The position numbers and the translations under genes were made by a program. A DNA stretch of 60,112 nucleotides from Bifiguratus adelaidae (taxonomy: Eukaryota > Mucoromycota > Endogonomycetes > Endogonales): contig MVBO01000088.1 in the NCBI GenBank assembly GCA_002261195.1, positions 1 to 60,112 on the forward strand, written 5' to 3'. Under the pieces are notes generated by a model that was not told the DNA's origin, ran no database searches, and saw only the letters and a program-made list of their open reading frames with translations. Of the stretch, positions 33,101 to 45,503 are shown piece by piece; the first letter of the stretch is position 1, and every line of letters starts with the position of its first letter.

Positions 33101-34222
33101 AGTCTCAAGGACCTTATTTTGGGTGATTACGGAAAGAAGAACAATGTCAATGTTGCTTCCTTGACCCAATCTGAAATCCGAGACATCATCTTGGGTATGG
33201 AGATTTCTGCACCATCACTTCAACGACAACAGATTGCCGAAATCGAGAAGCAAACCAAGGAGCAATCGCAATTGACAGCTGTGACCACCAAGACGCAAAA
33301 CATTCATGGTGATGAAATGATTGTGACGACCACGAGTAACTACGAAACGCAAACATTCTCGTCCAAGACTGAATGGCGCGTGCGGGCTATCTCTTCTACC
33401 AACCTCAATCTCCGTACCAATCATATTTATGTCAACTCGGATGATATCAAGGAAGATGGTAAGTTTCTTACGGATATCATTCTTTCGGCGCGGGCAACTT
33501 ATCCTGGGTCCCCTGTAGCCTACACGTACGTTCTACCAAAGAATGTCCTCAAGCGCTTCATCACTATTGCGGATCTGCGTACCCAGATTGCTGCGTACAT
33601 TTACGGTGTAAGTCCACCAGATGCACCTTCGGTCAAGGAAATTCGCGCCATTGTGATTCCTCCTCAATGGGGCACTCATCAAGTCGTCCATCTGCCTGAT
33701 GCTTTACCGGAGCATGAGTTCTTGGAGGATCTCGAACCTCTTGGATGGATACACACTCAACCTCAAGAGCTGATGAACATGTCGCCGCAAGATGTAACAG
33801 CTCACGCCAAATTGCTCGCCAATCACAAGCAATGGGATGGCGAAAAGACGATCACCATGACATGCTCATTTACACCCGGTTCGTGTTCCTTGACCGCTTA
33901 CAAGCTAACGCCTCCTGGCTTCGAATGGGGTCGCAACAATCCAGACAATGGTGCTAACCCACCCGGCTACCTTCCCACCTTCGCTGAAAAAGTCCAAATT
34001 CTCTTATCGGATCGATTTCTCGGTTTCTTTATGGTGCCTGACAATGGCATTTGGAACTACTCATTCATGGGACCATCGCACAGTCGTGACATGCGTTACA
34101 ATGTGACATTGGACATTCCCAAGGAGTTTTACCACGAAGTCCATCGACCTTCTCACTTTTTGAACTTTTCCAACATGGAAGATCAAGGCACGGATGCTGA
34201 CATGGAGGATGTATTCGCGTAG
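27139..34222 (+). CDS. PRP8: Pre-mRNA splicing factor Prp8
   Basis: Exon 1 (27139-27229) and a single huge exon (27279-34222) give 2344 aa, the normal Prp8 size. The start [17 protein letters not shown] is followed by the N-terminal domain ([40 protein letters not shown]), then the reverse-transcriptase-like, thumb/linker and endonuclease-like regions ([39 protein letters not shown]), the RNase H-like domain ([18 protein letters not shown] region upstream) and the C-terminal Jab1/MPN domain ([29 protein letters not shown]). Prp8 is the central scaffold of the U5 snRNP and spliceosome active site. No intein interrupts it, although Prp8 is a common intein host in fungi. Only one 49 bp intron, after codon 30. 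Confidence 0.98.
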
Positions 34223-34308
34223 AATCGATTTCTGTATAGTCTCTTCTTCCCCATCTACTCTCTTGTACCCATAGTTTGTCCTTTTGCAATATGCAATGAA
34301 GCGTACCA

Positions 34309-35823
34309 TTAACCAAAGTTTTTTTTTAAGGTGGAAGCCATCACCGCCTGCATCTTCTTCTCCTTCTCCATTTCCTTTCGTTGCTTGCTGATCATTTTCC
34401 ACGTCATGCCTCCGACGGATGTCAAGTATTCCATGGCTTTCTTTTGAGGCAACGGTGCGTTTTTTGCCGAGTCCAGCGGCGTGCCTGTCTTTGGTGTCAC
34501 CACAATGTTGGGATCCACACCATAGTCATTGATGAGCGAGTCCAGAATGGGGACAAACCCTTTTCGCGCTGCGTAATGTAATCTAGATACCGCCAGGAAT
34601 GAGTTGCCAGAAACATGCCCTAGATCTCGCTATACTTACGGCGTCTCTCCATTCTTGTCACTGACATGCGTGTTGGCTTGATACTCGCCAATCAAGACAT
34701 ACACCATCTCCAGATTCCCCCGAAAGCACGCCAAATGCAACGCTGTGACACCCAGACTATCGGCCTGATCCACAAGCGCACCCCCACAAGCATCCAGCAG
34801 GTATCGAGCCATATTGACATGATCGAATTCAACGGCGGCGATCAAGACGGTCTTGGCTTGATTGCCCCATCCAATGGATCGACCTAGATCAGCACCATGA
34901 TCCAGGAGAAGCAGCAAGACATCCATGAGATCGTCTCGTGCAGCGAGGTAGAGAGGTGTACATATATCTTCTTGTCGATGGCAGAGAGTGAGGGCGTTGG
35001 GGTTGGCACCAGCGACGAGGATAAGTTTGATGGCTTTGGTGTGTCGTCGTAGGATGGCGGCATGAAGCATGCCGGTACCATGGCATACAAGTTGTCGGGT
35101 GGTTGAGGCATGTTGTCGGGCTGCATTTGGGTTTCCGCCCCGTCGAAAGTAATTGCTACTCGTGATCAATGCATTTTGTATGTTGCATCGGGGAAATACC
35201 TACCTGAGGATCTTTTCCATGGTCAAATCATCCACTTTACCACGATCCATGGCATCCCAAAAACCTTCTGATCCGCCAAATTCCAGCGGTTGGACCCGCC
35301 GTGTATTGAACAGTTCGGGCGTGAGTTTGATGGTGGTGTGGACCACGGGTATGAGGCGTTCCTCTGATCGGTCAGAGTGTCCGGACCCGGTCGTCGTGGT
35401 GGTATGTGTCGCGGTTGAAATGGCAGATGCGGTAGAAAAGGGAGGAGATGGAGGAGCAGGAGGTAATACCACTGGAGAATGCGGTCGCCGATGACTAGAC
35501 GTCCTCGACTGTTCTGTCATCGTTTCCGCATCCTTCTTTCCCTCCAACTGTTGTTGTTTATGATGTCGCTTGGTAAACCACCGTATCTCTCGAACTGCTT
35601 TCTGGTATCTACCATTCAACTCTTTGAGTTCATTCGCTAGTTCTGTATTGGACAAGGCCAGTTGTTGAAAAGCCTGCGCCAAGTCGGAGCGCACCGAGGG
35701 ATCCTTGACGGACGCCAATAAATGTGTGACATCTTGATCCTCCGAAAACAAACGAGATGCAGTCGGAGTAATACTTCCATTCGATGTCCCATCCACATCG
35801 TCTCCCACCGCCATGGCAACCAT
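34309..35823 (-). CDS. Ankyrin-repeat protein with N-terminal coiled coil
   Basis: Exons 35823-35204, 35155-34640 and 34582-34309 give 469 aa. Residues 35-90 form a likely coiled coil (SDLAQAFQQLALSNTELANE, LKELNGRYQKAVREIRWF). A Ser/Thr/Pro-rich stretch follows. From about residue 185 come ankyrin repeats: GMLHAAILRRHTKAIKLILV, TPLYLAARDDLMDVLLLLLD, LIAAVEFDHVNMARYLLDAC, ALHLACFRGNLEMVYVLIG, and GETPLHYAARKGF rebuilt across the last splice site. The Lys/Met-rich tail (KQRKEMEKEKKMQ) may be helical. A protein-protein interaction role is all that can be said. An in-frame ATG at 35814 is an alternative start. Convergent with PRP8, 86 bp apart. Confidence 0.85.
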
Positions 35824-35925
35824 AGAAGACGACAGTGAGAGAGAGAGGAGAAAAAAAATATGAGTTTATAGAATACACCCTTTGGCAACCCAATGGAACC
35901 CTATCCCCACACAATTTCACAAGAT

Positions 35926-37896
35926 TCAGAATCCTAACCTAACAAAGGCGTCGATCTCCGTGCGACCCCAATAGGTATAAGCTGCTGAGCTTATTTCTCG
36001 CTCTTCAATGCTAATGGCTTCTAATTGAACGTTGGCAAGAGTGCTGGCTACAGCATGGACAAGCGCACGCTCAGCCAATGCAGCACCCAGGCAGATACGA
36101 CGCCCGGCTCCAAAGGCGAAGTGATCACGTGGAGTGATGTGAGCCGGGGCGGTGGGAACGGGGACTTCAGCCACCTTGGCGGGGGTGGCGGATCCTTTGG
36201 AGGAAATTGTCTTCTTGGCGGCCAGGCGCTGTTGTTCCCGTTGGGATTCGTCGGCGTTGGCTCGGATGGCTTCGTTGGCTTCCTTGGCCTTGTTGGCTTC
36301 ATTCGTTTGTTGAATGTGTTGGAGATTGACCATGTAGAGATCATAGGAGCTGTAGTTGGTATAGCCCTTGGGATAGGGAGCAGATAACCAGCGTGCTGGA
36401 TCAAATTGATCGGGATTAGGATAATTAGAGGGGTTTCGGTGAATTGCATGGGCATTAATGATGATGGGTGCAAATTCTTCAAGGCGATATTGGGTACCCG
36501 TAGTGGGATGAACAAGGGTTTGATCGATTCGGGCAGCGTGAGGGATACCGAGATAGGCTGGAGTACGCAGACGGAGCGATTCCTTGACAATGGCGCGGAT
36601 AAAGGGGATTCGGTTACTGGTTTGAAGCTTCAATGGCCTTTGTTGCTGTGCTACCTCGCGAGCTTGGCTTTGAATCTCGGAATGCGAAGCCAGGAGAGAA
36701 AAGGTGTTGAGGAGCGCCGTGGACACATAGACGTGGCCATGATGAATGAGATGGACGAGGTTGATGAGATAAATCTCGTCATCGAGGGGTTTCGGAGGCC
36801 TTTGACCTTCGGCAACCTTCGCCTCCGGTGCTTCATTGGTCAAGAGATACTTTGCGAGGCACATGTCGACGTTCTTGTTGCCATCGGGACCCAAGGCTTC
36901 CTTCAATTCCATGTACATTTCGATAAATGGCGTCAGCATTTGCTTTCGGAGCTTGTCCAGCTTAGTGCCGGGCAGCATTTCGTAGAGACGAACGGCAACC
37001 TTCAATAGTGGGAAAGCCCGGGACCAGCGATTGAGAAATCCTTGCTGGGCAGCTTCCACATCATGCAAATCGTCCAGGATGCGTGCCAAAATTGGATCCT
37101 TGATGTCCACCTTTTTGCCAAAGGCCAAGCGAAGCATGACCGACAAACTCACAAAGTCGACATAATTCTTTATGCGTATCGTCTCCTCTTTCTCGGCGGC
37201 CTTCCTTAGTAGCACCACAAGGTCGTCTACAGCACCTTCAATCAGAGCATCCCATTGATCTGTGCCACGGCTACCGAGCGCATCGTGCAGGAATCGACGC
37301 AGCTGACGCCAGCTCTCGTCAAACGACTTGTCCAGGAGCGTATTGGCTACACGAAACTGCTCAGTACGCGCAAAATTGACAAAATGCCAAAACTTACATC
37401 GAGTCATCACTTCCTCCACGATATCGAGCCTTGATCTAGTAGAGTTCAAGACTTGCTTTTCTACGAGCACCTCGTACACTGCTCGAGGGCTATTCAACAC
37501 CATCACGACCGTCTCGCCGAGCTGTACACAAAAAATCTCGCCGAGCTCGTTACTCCATTGCGTAAATCGTTTATAGGCCGGAATAAATCCCTTTGCATCA
37601 CTCAGAGTCACCGATAGCGGTGCCCCCAAGAGTTTGGCATGCCGATAAAGCCAGTGACGTCCTTGCTTTGGATAGGGCGGTAACGGCTGTTTCGGCGTTC
37701 CGTCCGCATTTCGACCAGCCCACATGAACCTGTTGACAATGGCCGCCAACACAATACTGATCGGAATGCTACAAAAGACCCATACTTGACCCCAAGATAC
37801 CATGATGAGCACGAAGAGGAGCACCGGTTCCAAAATGGCCGGCGACGAAAAAGCTCCAAAGGCGGGCTGTTCCAAAAAAGGCAAGGTCGACCGCAT
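35926..37896 (-). CDS. Cytochrome P450 with long pre-heme insertion and degenerate I-helix
   Basis: A single uninterrupted 656 aa frame. A hydrophobic anchor spans about residues 22-55. P450 landmarks: ExxR in VKESLRLRTP, the PERF-like FDPARW, and the heme loop FAFGAGRRICLG at about 593-604 with the Cys thiolate. Two oddities are visible. The I-helix position reads LIHHGHVYVSTALLN and lacks the (A/G)Gx(D/E)T(T/S) oxygen-activation motif. Between FDPARW and the heme loop there are about 95 residues instead of about 30, the excess being a Lys/Glu/Ala-rich low-complexity run. Chemistry that does not need the acid-alcohol pair (isomerase, peroxygenase-like) or loss of activity is possible. Electrons would come from the reductase at 5.2-7.6 kb. 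Confidence 0.9.
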   Translation of the reverse strand: MRSTLPFLEQPAFGAFSSPAILEPVLLFVLIMVSWGQVWVFCSIPISIVLAAIVNRFMWAGRNADGTPKQPLPPYPKQGRHWLYRHAKLLGAPLSVTLSDAKGFIPAYKRFTQWSNELGEIFCVQLGETVVMVLNSPRAVYEVLVEKQVLNSTRSRLDIVEEVMTRCKFWHFVNFARTEQFRVANTLLDKSFDESWRQLRRFLHDALGSRGTDQWDALIEGAVDDLVVLLRKAAEKEETIRIKNYVDFVSLSVMLRLAFGKKVDIKDPILARILDDLHDVEAAQQGFLNRWSRAFPLLKVAVRLYEMLPGTKLDKLRKQMLTPFIEMYMELKEALGPDGNKNVDMCLAKYLLTNEAPEAKVAEGQRPPKPLDDEIYLINLVHLIHHGHVYVSTALLNTFSLLASHSEIQSQAREVAQQQRPLKLQTSNRIPFIRAIVKESLRLRTPAYLGIPHAARIDQTLVHPTTGTQYRLEEFAPIIINAHAIHRNPSNYPNPDQFDPARWLSAPYPKGYTNYSSYDLYMVNLQHIQQTNEANKAKEANEAIRANADESQREQQRLAAKKTISSKGSATPAKVAEVPVPTAPAHITPRDHFAFGAGRRICLGAALAERALVHAVASTLANVQLEAISIEEREISSAAYTYWGRTEIDAFVRLGF

Positions 37897-38250
37897 TTAG
37901 ATAGCGAGTCACATCTATCAGGTGACCCTCCACGTGACTCATCTGGAACAATCCGCCGACGTCATCAAAGCGCGGGACAGGGCGTTGAGTGCTTCGTTGT
38001 TGAGCTTAATTCAATCGTGGTTTGCACTCTGGCATTGGCTGATTGGCTTGTTCAGGGCCTTCTTTGGACCTATTGCCAGTGACATCTCGTTACTCTCGTT
38101 CCAGCGTACTTTTTATCTTGTTGTCTGATATTCATCTGTAGATTATCTTACCACTGACGATTGTCCCATCTCTTGGATAGACGTCTAGAAGGTGCCTGGG
38201 TGCTCTCCTCTTTGGGTTACTGGCAATTTTGACCGAGATTATATTCCCCA
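37897..38250. promoter_or_regulatory. Divergent promoter of the P450 and Zn2Cys6 genes
   Basis: 354 bp without a gene. A CACGTG (in CCACGTGAC) lies at 37931-37936, 35 bp from the P450 start. Short ORFs here have no recognisable content. Confidence 0.45.
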
Positions 38251-41200
38251 ATGTTTGTCGACAACTCTCAACTACCACAAGGTTCGCGAGCCCCGGGAGG
38301 GAACAATGAATCGAAACCGAAGCGTCCGAGGTCAAGTCTAGCCGTAAGTGGATGATTTCGGGATGAGCGTAGGCGTTGTCATGGTTGCTGATACGTGTTG
38401 CTTAGTGTATACGATGTCGCAAGAAGAAGGTCAAGTGTGATTTTGTGCAGCCCACCTGTGGTCGTTGTGCCGTTGCCGGATTACCCTGCAGTTATGCTAC
38501 TCCTCCGCGCCGAGTTGACGGTCATGCGTTCGATCTTTTGGGAAACCATGTGGAGGAACTCAAAGAGCGTATGCAGCGGATGCAGTCTGAGCTGCAAATG
38601 ATGAAGACCAATTTACATCCTTTTACGGCCGAAAATGAGGATGGTGCTGGTGGTTCCGGTAACGCCGGGTTTTCTGGAGCGTCTGCCAGTGGTCTTCTTG
38701 ATCCGTTGGCTCAAGGTTTTGGTGGACCTTTGGATCAACGATCGCTTACGCAAGCGAACAAGATGGTTCAACTTATTCCTTCATCTCCTCAGCCACAACC
38801 AGTCACATGGAAACTTTCGCTTTCTCCCTCAGGTCTTCGCATCGATACCAATATCGCCAGTGTTGCAGATCTGTACTCCATCCTATTAAACGGAATTTCC
38901 CAGCTCAACATTAATCCGGACGCGGCTACCAACATCTTTAGCACGGACTCTTTGCGAGGCGATGGTTCGAAGCGACGCAGCGCGTCTGCATTGTGGAAAG
39001 CGCGTCAATCACAAGGAACTATTGAGGCATCTGCACTTCCGAGTGGAAACGCCTTGAACGCTGGAACAAGTGCTAATGCCACCGGTGGTGCGGGCCAGCG
39101 TCTTTGGGAAGTGAGCGATACGCAAGCCCAGCAGATCATCAAGGATCAAAACGCAGCTCGTTCGGCGAGTGAAGATGTTCCACAAGAATCTTTAGACGTG
39201 CTTATGCATACCTATTATCATGGCTGCTTTACAGCTTATCAAATTGTGGATATTAAGGCTTTTATCGCCCAGTACGACGATCCTGCGGAGTCCCTTGATC
39301 CCCTTCTCTTGAATTCCATCTACGCCTGGATGTCCAAGCACGGTTGTATTCACCATAATACCAATACTGACCGGGATCCGACAACGCTTGGCGAATCCTA
39401 CTTCAAGCAAGCTCGCCAGCTCTTGAAGAAATGCTTTGACATCTCGTCAGCCACCACTATCCATGCCCTTCTCAACCTCTACATGTATCAACTCAACTCG
39501 GAGCGGCCATCTCAGGCTTATTTATACATTGGTTTGGCCATTCGAATGGCCCAAGATCTCAAGCTTCATAAGTCTGATACTCCAGCAAGTGACGCTGTTC
39601 AGAAAGAGATGAACAAGCGTCTTTGGTGGTCCGCTTATTGGTTAGATCTCTGCGCTGCTCTCGAGACGAATCGTCCGACTATGGTGGATGATAAGGACTG
39701 TGATTTGGAGTATCCTTCGAAAATGGATCATGAAGATGACGAAACTGGTTATCGGGTGGAATACTGCGTTCATTCTATCAAGTTGATGAAGATTCGCAAG
39801 GATATCACCAAACATTTGCCAAGTGAGCAGTCGGGACAATCGCTGCTGTCTGCAATCTCGAAATTGGAGAATTCATTGACGAACTGGTTCAACGCTTTGC
39901 CACGCCACCTTCAGTTCAACTCGGATGCGCCTTTTGAGCCGTCGAACTCGTTCCGAGATGAATCATGCCTCATTCTCAACGTGGCGTATCATACGACATG
40001 GATCATGTTGCACAAATTCTTTTTGCCCAAACAAGACCAGACGGCAACACCTGTCGCTCTTTTGTCTCTCAATATTTGCACAAAGTCTGCAAATATGATC
40101 ACCAAGATCCTTGATCTGTATGCCAAGCATTTTCCTTGGTGTCAGTTCTTCTACACACTTGATGGTGCAGTGGCAAGTGTCCGCATACACCAACAAAATG
40201 CACTGTCGCAGGATCATGAGGTCGCGACGCTTGCTCAGCGCAACCTCATCATTACCACGCACGTACTCAAGAAATCTCCCTTGATCTATATGGAAAAGGT
40301 GAACGATATCATTGATACCGTGGAAGAATACCTGCAGAAGCACGGTATACCTCTCGATCTGGACGAGATACCCATTATCAACGAGAATGTGGTCAATAAT
40401 CAAAGTTTGTCGAGCGTGTTCACCCCGCCAATGTTTATTGGGGAGCAAGCTGCGAATCCAGGCACCAACGCAGGCGGGCAACCTCCATCACAGCATCCCC
40501 ACGATACACAGCAACAGCAACAGCATGCTCGCATGGGATCCTTCAGTATGCCTAATACGAATGGATTTGTCGGAACCGGTAAAGCATCCACTACATCGGC
40601 AACGTCTCCTGCAGAACGTGCTCGCAAAGCTTCTACGCCGATGCACATGGCATCTGGCGCTAATCGATCCTCTCCGGTCACGACACAAGCTCCCTTCCGA
40701 CATGACTCAGTGCATAATGTCAATGCGACTCAAATGTCTCAAATGTCGCTACCTCTTCGATCGACATCCATGGACGGTCGCATGTCGCAAACGCCGCAAG
40801 ATCAGCAAGATGGCTCTATGCTTGGATCCGATATGATGCTGCGCTTTGAGGAATCAAATATTCTTCAGATGTCCAACTTCAATATGGGTGGGAACGAAAA
40901 CTCCAATGTCAATGACTTGCTTGGCAACATTGATGTTGATATGAGCCAGGGTGGTATGAGCAGTGCTGGTTATCAGCCCTCCATGTTCCCCAACTCATCT
41001 TCCTTCTCTGGTGACATGTATCAGAATTTGCTTTCGAGCAGCAATCCGACATCCAATCCCCAGTCCAGACAGCAATCCAATCCTCCACACCCATCGCCCT
41101 CTGCTTCCTCCCCTCGGTCATTTCATCCTCTCAGTCCGTACGATAATTTGGGAGAAGGTATTGGCTCCTCTGCTCCGCCATCATCTTCTGGTCATTTCTT

Positions 41201-41783
41201 TGCCCAAAACAACAATGACGAAAACGGCTTTTCCCAGTTTCTTGGCGGAACGGACCTTCTTGGAATGCCAGGCATGCAGCAACACAACTTCCCCCATCAT
41301 CCGTCACAATCGCAACCCCCAGATCAACAATCGACACAAGCAACATCGCAAAACTCTTCACAAGCATCTGCGCAACAGCGTCCGGGTCAACAAGGACATC
41401 CTTCACAGACGCAATCACCACCCTCAGGCGTGGATTCTCCCTACTATGGCAACCTTGGCATTGACCCTGATCTCGCAGCCTACTTCTATCAATCTCAAGT
41501 GGTTGATTTCGACAATAACAACTTTCCAGGTTTTGGTAATGTGTCTGAAGGTCTCAATGTCATGGGCAACCCTATGGCAGGCGATTTGCATGGTGTCAAT
41601 CTTGAATCTCTCGGTCTCTCCAACTCCTCAATGTTGGGCAATCAATTCATCAACATGAATGGCCAACAGCAAGGGCAACAGCAGAATGTTGGGCTTCGCA
41701 TGATGCCTCCCCACATGGTTGGTATGGGAATGAACCAGAACGTGCGTAAACGTGTCCATCCTCCAGAATGGGATGAACACTAG
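38251..41783 (+). CDS. Zn2Cys6 fungal transcription factor with Fungal_trans domain
   Basis: Exons 38251-38343 and 38406-41783 (62 bp intron) encode 1156 aa. The binuclear zinc cluster at about residues 32-59 has the exact C-x2-C-x6-C-x6-C-x2-C-x6-C spacing, and its first Cys follows the splice junction. A heptad-like helix follows (LLGNHVEELKERMQRMQSEL), probably for dimerisation. The middle homology region lies near 270-560: MHTYYHGCFTAYQIVDIKAF, SAYLYIGLAIRMAQDLKLHK-like segment, and KRLWWSAYWLDLCAALETNR. From about 680 the tail is very rich in Gln, Asn, Ser, Met and Pro, an activation-domain type. The layout resembles large regulators such as the XlnR group, but the target pathway is not inferable. 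Confidence 0.92.
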
Positions 41784-41940
41784 TTCTCTGTACATTTTGA
41801 TTAATACAATGGGTGGTTTGCTCTTTCTCCATGGCTTTTTTGCACTCTCACACGATGTTGAGATCAATGTCACGCTGTTTTGCAGCAATCCTTTTAAAGG
41901 GCCCAAAATTTACGGTGGCTTAGTTTCGCTTCGTTTCGTC

Positions 41941-43420
41941 ATGTCGCTCGTTCTCGACTTTTTGCTGCCCCCGCCTCCCGCTGAATACGGCAGTGCTCAC
42001 ACGAGCATCAGTGTCACTCAACAACGTCTCTTGGAACCAGTTGGTCCTGGATTCCACGCCTATGCGCGTCGCAAGAGACATAACAGAACATTCTCTGAAG
42101 ATGAACGACACATGGCTGAACAAAAGGCCCAAATGGCCGAAGAAGACGAGGAAGTTGATTTGGAAGATGAAGAAGAAGATCCTGCTCTTTTGAGTCGCAC
42201 TCCTCAAGATTGGAAGGTAAGCTTCTTGCCATGGACGTTTGCAACACTCTGTGACCATGCTGTTGCGGTGCATGGATACAATTTTTCACCAAACAAGATC
42301 AAGCCTTTAGGCTGCCTCTCTGCTTGTTTTGGTCCGCTTGTTTTAGGCGGATCAATGAGAGTCAACTCTGTCTAGAGTGGAGGCTACATTTACATTTTGA
42401 CTTTACAATGGACTGATTCGGATTCTGTAGACGCAAGACAACTATGCTATTCTTGGTCTCTCCAAGCTTCGTTACAAGGCCACGGAGGAGCAAATCAAGA
42501 AGGCTCATCGTCGCAAGGTCCTCAAGCACCATCCTGACAAGAAGGCTGACAAGAATGATGACGCCTTCTTCAAGTGCATTGGCAAGGCGTACGACACGCT
42601 CATGGATCCTGTCAAGAGACATCAATACGATTCTGTCGATTTCGGCATGGAAGAGATTGATGCACAAGTGCCTTCGCGCAAATCCAAGGGTGATTTCTTC
42701 AAGCTCTGGGGTCCTGTCTTTGAACGTGAAGGTCGCTTCTCCAACCGTCAACTTGTGCCCAGCCTTGGTACGATTGATTCACCGCGTGAAGAAATGGAGG
42801 CCTTTTATGACTTCTTTTACAACTTTGACTCCTGGCGTTCTTTCGAGTGGCTTGACAAGGAAGAGATTGGTGGTGATAATCGTGACGACAAGCGTTACCA
42901 AGAAAAGAAGAACAAGGCTCAACGTGCTCAGCTGAAGAAGGAGGATAACCAGCGTTTGCGTGAACTTGTTGATACCGCACTGTCCCTTGATCCTCGTGTC
43001 CAGAAATACAAAGCCGAAGAAAAGGAGCGACGTAATGCCAAAAAGAATGCACGTGAGGCTGAAGCCAAGAAGGCAGCTGAAGAAAAGGCTCGCAAGGCTG
43101 AGGAAGAACGGTTGGCCAAGGAGAAGGCTGAAGCTGAAGCCAAGGCCTCCTTTGAGACTGCAAAGAAGGAGAAGGAAGCTGCCAAGAAGGCCATGAAGGC
43201 TGAAAAGAAGGTCATTCGCGAGATTCAACGTGAAAACAACTATTGTCAACCTGCCGATACACCCGCCACGGCTGCTCAGGTCGAAAAGTCGCTCAACAAG
43301 ATGGATGCCATCCTGGGCAAGATGAAGGACGTCGAAGAATTGAAGGCTTTGAGAGCCAAGTTGGAGGAAGCTGTCAAGAATGGCAACTTGCCCGAAGTGT
43401 TTGAAGGCTTGTCCGCATAA
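41941..43420 (+). CDS. ZUO1: Zuotin, ribosome-associated J-protein
   Basis: Exons 41941-42216 and 42431-43420 give 421 aa, close to yeast Zuo1. The N-terminal zuotin region (VGPGFHAYARRKRHNRTF) is followed by the J domain that starts exactly after the splice site: DNYAILGLSKLRYKATEEQI, HPD in LKHHPDKKAD, and AFFKCIGKAYDTLMDP. The zuotin homology domain follows (KGDFFKLWGPVFEREGRFS, EAFYDFFYNFDSWRSFEWLD), then a long charged helix of Ala/Lys/Glu used to reach the small subunit, and a short helical C-terminus. The SANT domains of animal MPP11 are absent, as in fungi. It stimulates Ssb Hsp70 on nascent chains. The 214 bp intron is long for this window. Confidence 0.96.
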
Positions 43421-43491
43421 TGTAGAGTGATGCTTTTGACGCGACATCTATTGAAACGACTAGACAATACACTTTACATGAGAATTCCTCT

Positions 43492-45267
43492 CTATCTGCC
43501 CAAGGTTACATTGAGAAAATGCAACATTTGCTGTGCTTTTGCACATTGAATGAGAGAACGTTCAATGTGCGCATCCAATTCCTGAGGCGCCATGAGTCGA
43601 GAGTTTTGTTGGAGTACTTGCCACTTACCTCCAATACGTCTCGCGCATCCGGTCGCTCATCAGCATCCTTATGTAATAGCCACGCCACCAGTCCGCGGGT
43701 GTACGTGGTTGGAAAGGCATAAAGGAAGGTGGGAGCTCCTTCATGGACGATGCGCTTAAAGACTTCCTTGTCTTCCTTGACCAAATAATGAGGCGGTACA
43801 CGATCCATCATTTCGATAATGGTTATACCCAGAGACCATAGATCCACTCTGTGATCGTAGGCTTCCTCCGCCACCACTTCTGGTGCCATCCAACGTGTGG
43901 TTCCAAGGCGTTCGCAGTTCAAGGTATCCGCTCGCGTAGCCAATCCAAAGTCAGCTACAGGTACAGGGCATCAGCTGTCGAACATCATGCCTTTGGCGGA
44001 GACTTACCTAGCTTGAGTTCGCCGTCCAGGCCAATGAGAAGGTTTTCGCACTTGACATCGCGATGGATAAAACCCTGACTATGCATCCACATGAGCGCAA
44101 GCAAACAACCGCGGGCCAAGTAAATGGTGTAATTCTCGGGAATGCCTTGCTTGAGGAGAATTGCAAAGACACTGCACCGCATCAGATCCATGACCATCCA
44201 GACTTGGTTGTTCCATAGCGTGATCTCGCGTAAACGAATAACGTGCGGTGATCCACTTGACATGATTCGGAGTTCTCTCACAATCGCGGCTCGATATTCC
44301 TTATCGGCATCGATGCGACATCGCTTGATGGCAATGAGAACCGAGGGATTGGATTGAAGAGATGCTCTGACAACTGAACCATTGACACTGCAAGCAAACA
44401 GAATGATCAGTTTGGCTCGAGTGATCCGCAAGGCTCGCTTACCCTGTACCAATCTCGGCAAAGCCCACATATTGCGCATTGGGATCCATGGTGGAGATAG
44501 TCAGTTTGGGCAACGCTTTGCGGAGTCGTTTCTCAAAAGATTGTAAACTGACGACACGAGAGACGGGCCATGGAGGAAGTTCAGGGATTTGAGCGTAATG
44601 GCTGGATGGTAGCCAGGGAGGTTGCTAAAGCATATGGTATCAGCATTTGGAATGAATCTGAAACAGGGTACCTTTTGGGTCTTGTCGCGCTTTGACGTGA
44701 TGGCTGCGGTCGGGTAGCGGATAATGAAGGCGTTTTCGAGGATATCGGGGATCTCGGCTCCTTTGCCTGGAGATTTCCAAACCTCCTTCTTGTAGGGTGA
44801 GGTATCTTTGGCATTTAGAGATCCCATGGACCGCCGGGTGGCGACGCGCCTTCGATTCTCCTTGTTGTGTTGCGAGGGTGGAGTAGCCGGTGGTGTGTCT
44901 GGTGTGGTTGGAGAGTGGCTGATCGCCACACGAGTCGTTTTTTCGGTGAGTTCATGAACATGACGATGTTCTGGTGTTCGTGGAAGCGGAGGAGGGGTAA
45001 CAAGACCGGAGACATTGCGCGATGTGGACGTTGTGCCAAGGGATTTGCTTTTTACAAGATTTTGGTTGGAGCTACGTCGAGTCACTATCTTTCCAGGTTG
45101 GTCTGCAGCTTGCGACACTCGAGTGTAAGGGGAAGTGGTTTTGTTCTGCTATAGAGACAGAGCACATGTTAGACGCCGCAAGAACGCGCCATGTGGATCT
45201 TGGGCCTTACCGGACGCGTAGCCCGTTGCGAAGTGGGGCTATGAAGCGCCGCTCTATCAATAGGCAT
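43492..45267 (-). CDS. STE20/PAK-type protein kinase
   Basis: Six exons (45267-45211, 45148-44672, 44624-44443, 44387-44008, 43954-43629, 43581-43492) give 503 aa, all GT-AG and in phase. Residues 1-225 are basic, Ser/Thr/Pro-rich and lack a recognisable CRIB. The kinase domain has the Gly loop IGTGVNGSVV (spanning a junction), Lys in AIKRC, HRDVKCENLL, DFGLAT (spanning a junction) and the activation-segment end GTTRWMAPEV, with HRVDLWSLGITIIEMM after it. All catalytic residues are present. The WMAPEV/SLGI pattern places it in the STE20 group. The C-terminal exon adds a helical tail with AHIERSLIQCAKAQQML. Convergent with ZUO1 (71 bp). Confidence 0.88.
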
Positions 45268-45454
45268 CCTGGCCGAAAGTTGGACGTATCAAGGACGGCA
45301 GGGTGGTTATCAATCCTAGAAACAAGGACACGCGTACCAATCCACGATACTGTTTGCCGTGTACTGCGACAGACGGGTCGAGAGCGTATAGAGATGAGGC
45401 AAGTCTACCTTGTCACAGCCTCCAAGACCAAGTGTTACCTCAGACACGACTAAA

Positions 45455-45460
45455 TATACA
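45455..45460 (+). promoter_or_regulatory. TATA-like element of the distant Cys/His unit
   Basis: TATACA, 49 bp upstream of the ATG at 45504. Weaker and closer than the TATA boxes of the 0-2 kb units. Confidence 0.3.
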
Positions 45461-45503
45461 CAACCGCTCCCGTCAAAGGTCAAAAAGACATCCAAGAGCA
45501 AGG

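Noticed and set aside
27139-34222. Prp8 intein
   Set aside because: The protein has the normal 2344 residues and reads smoothly through the usual intein insertion region.
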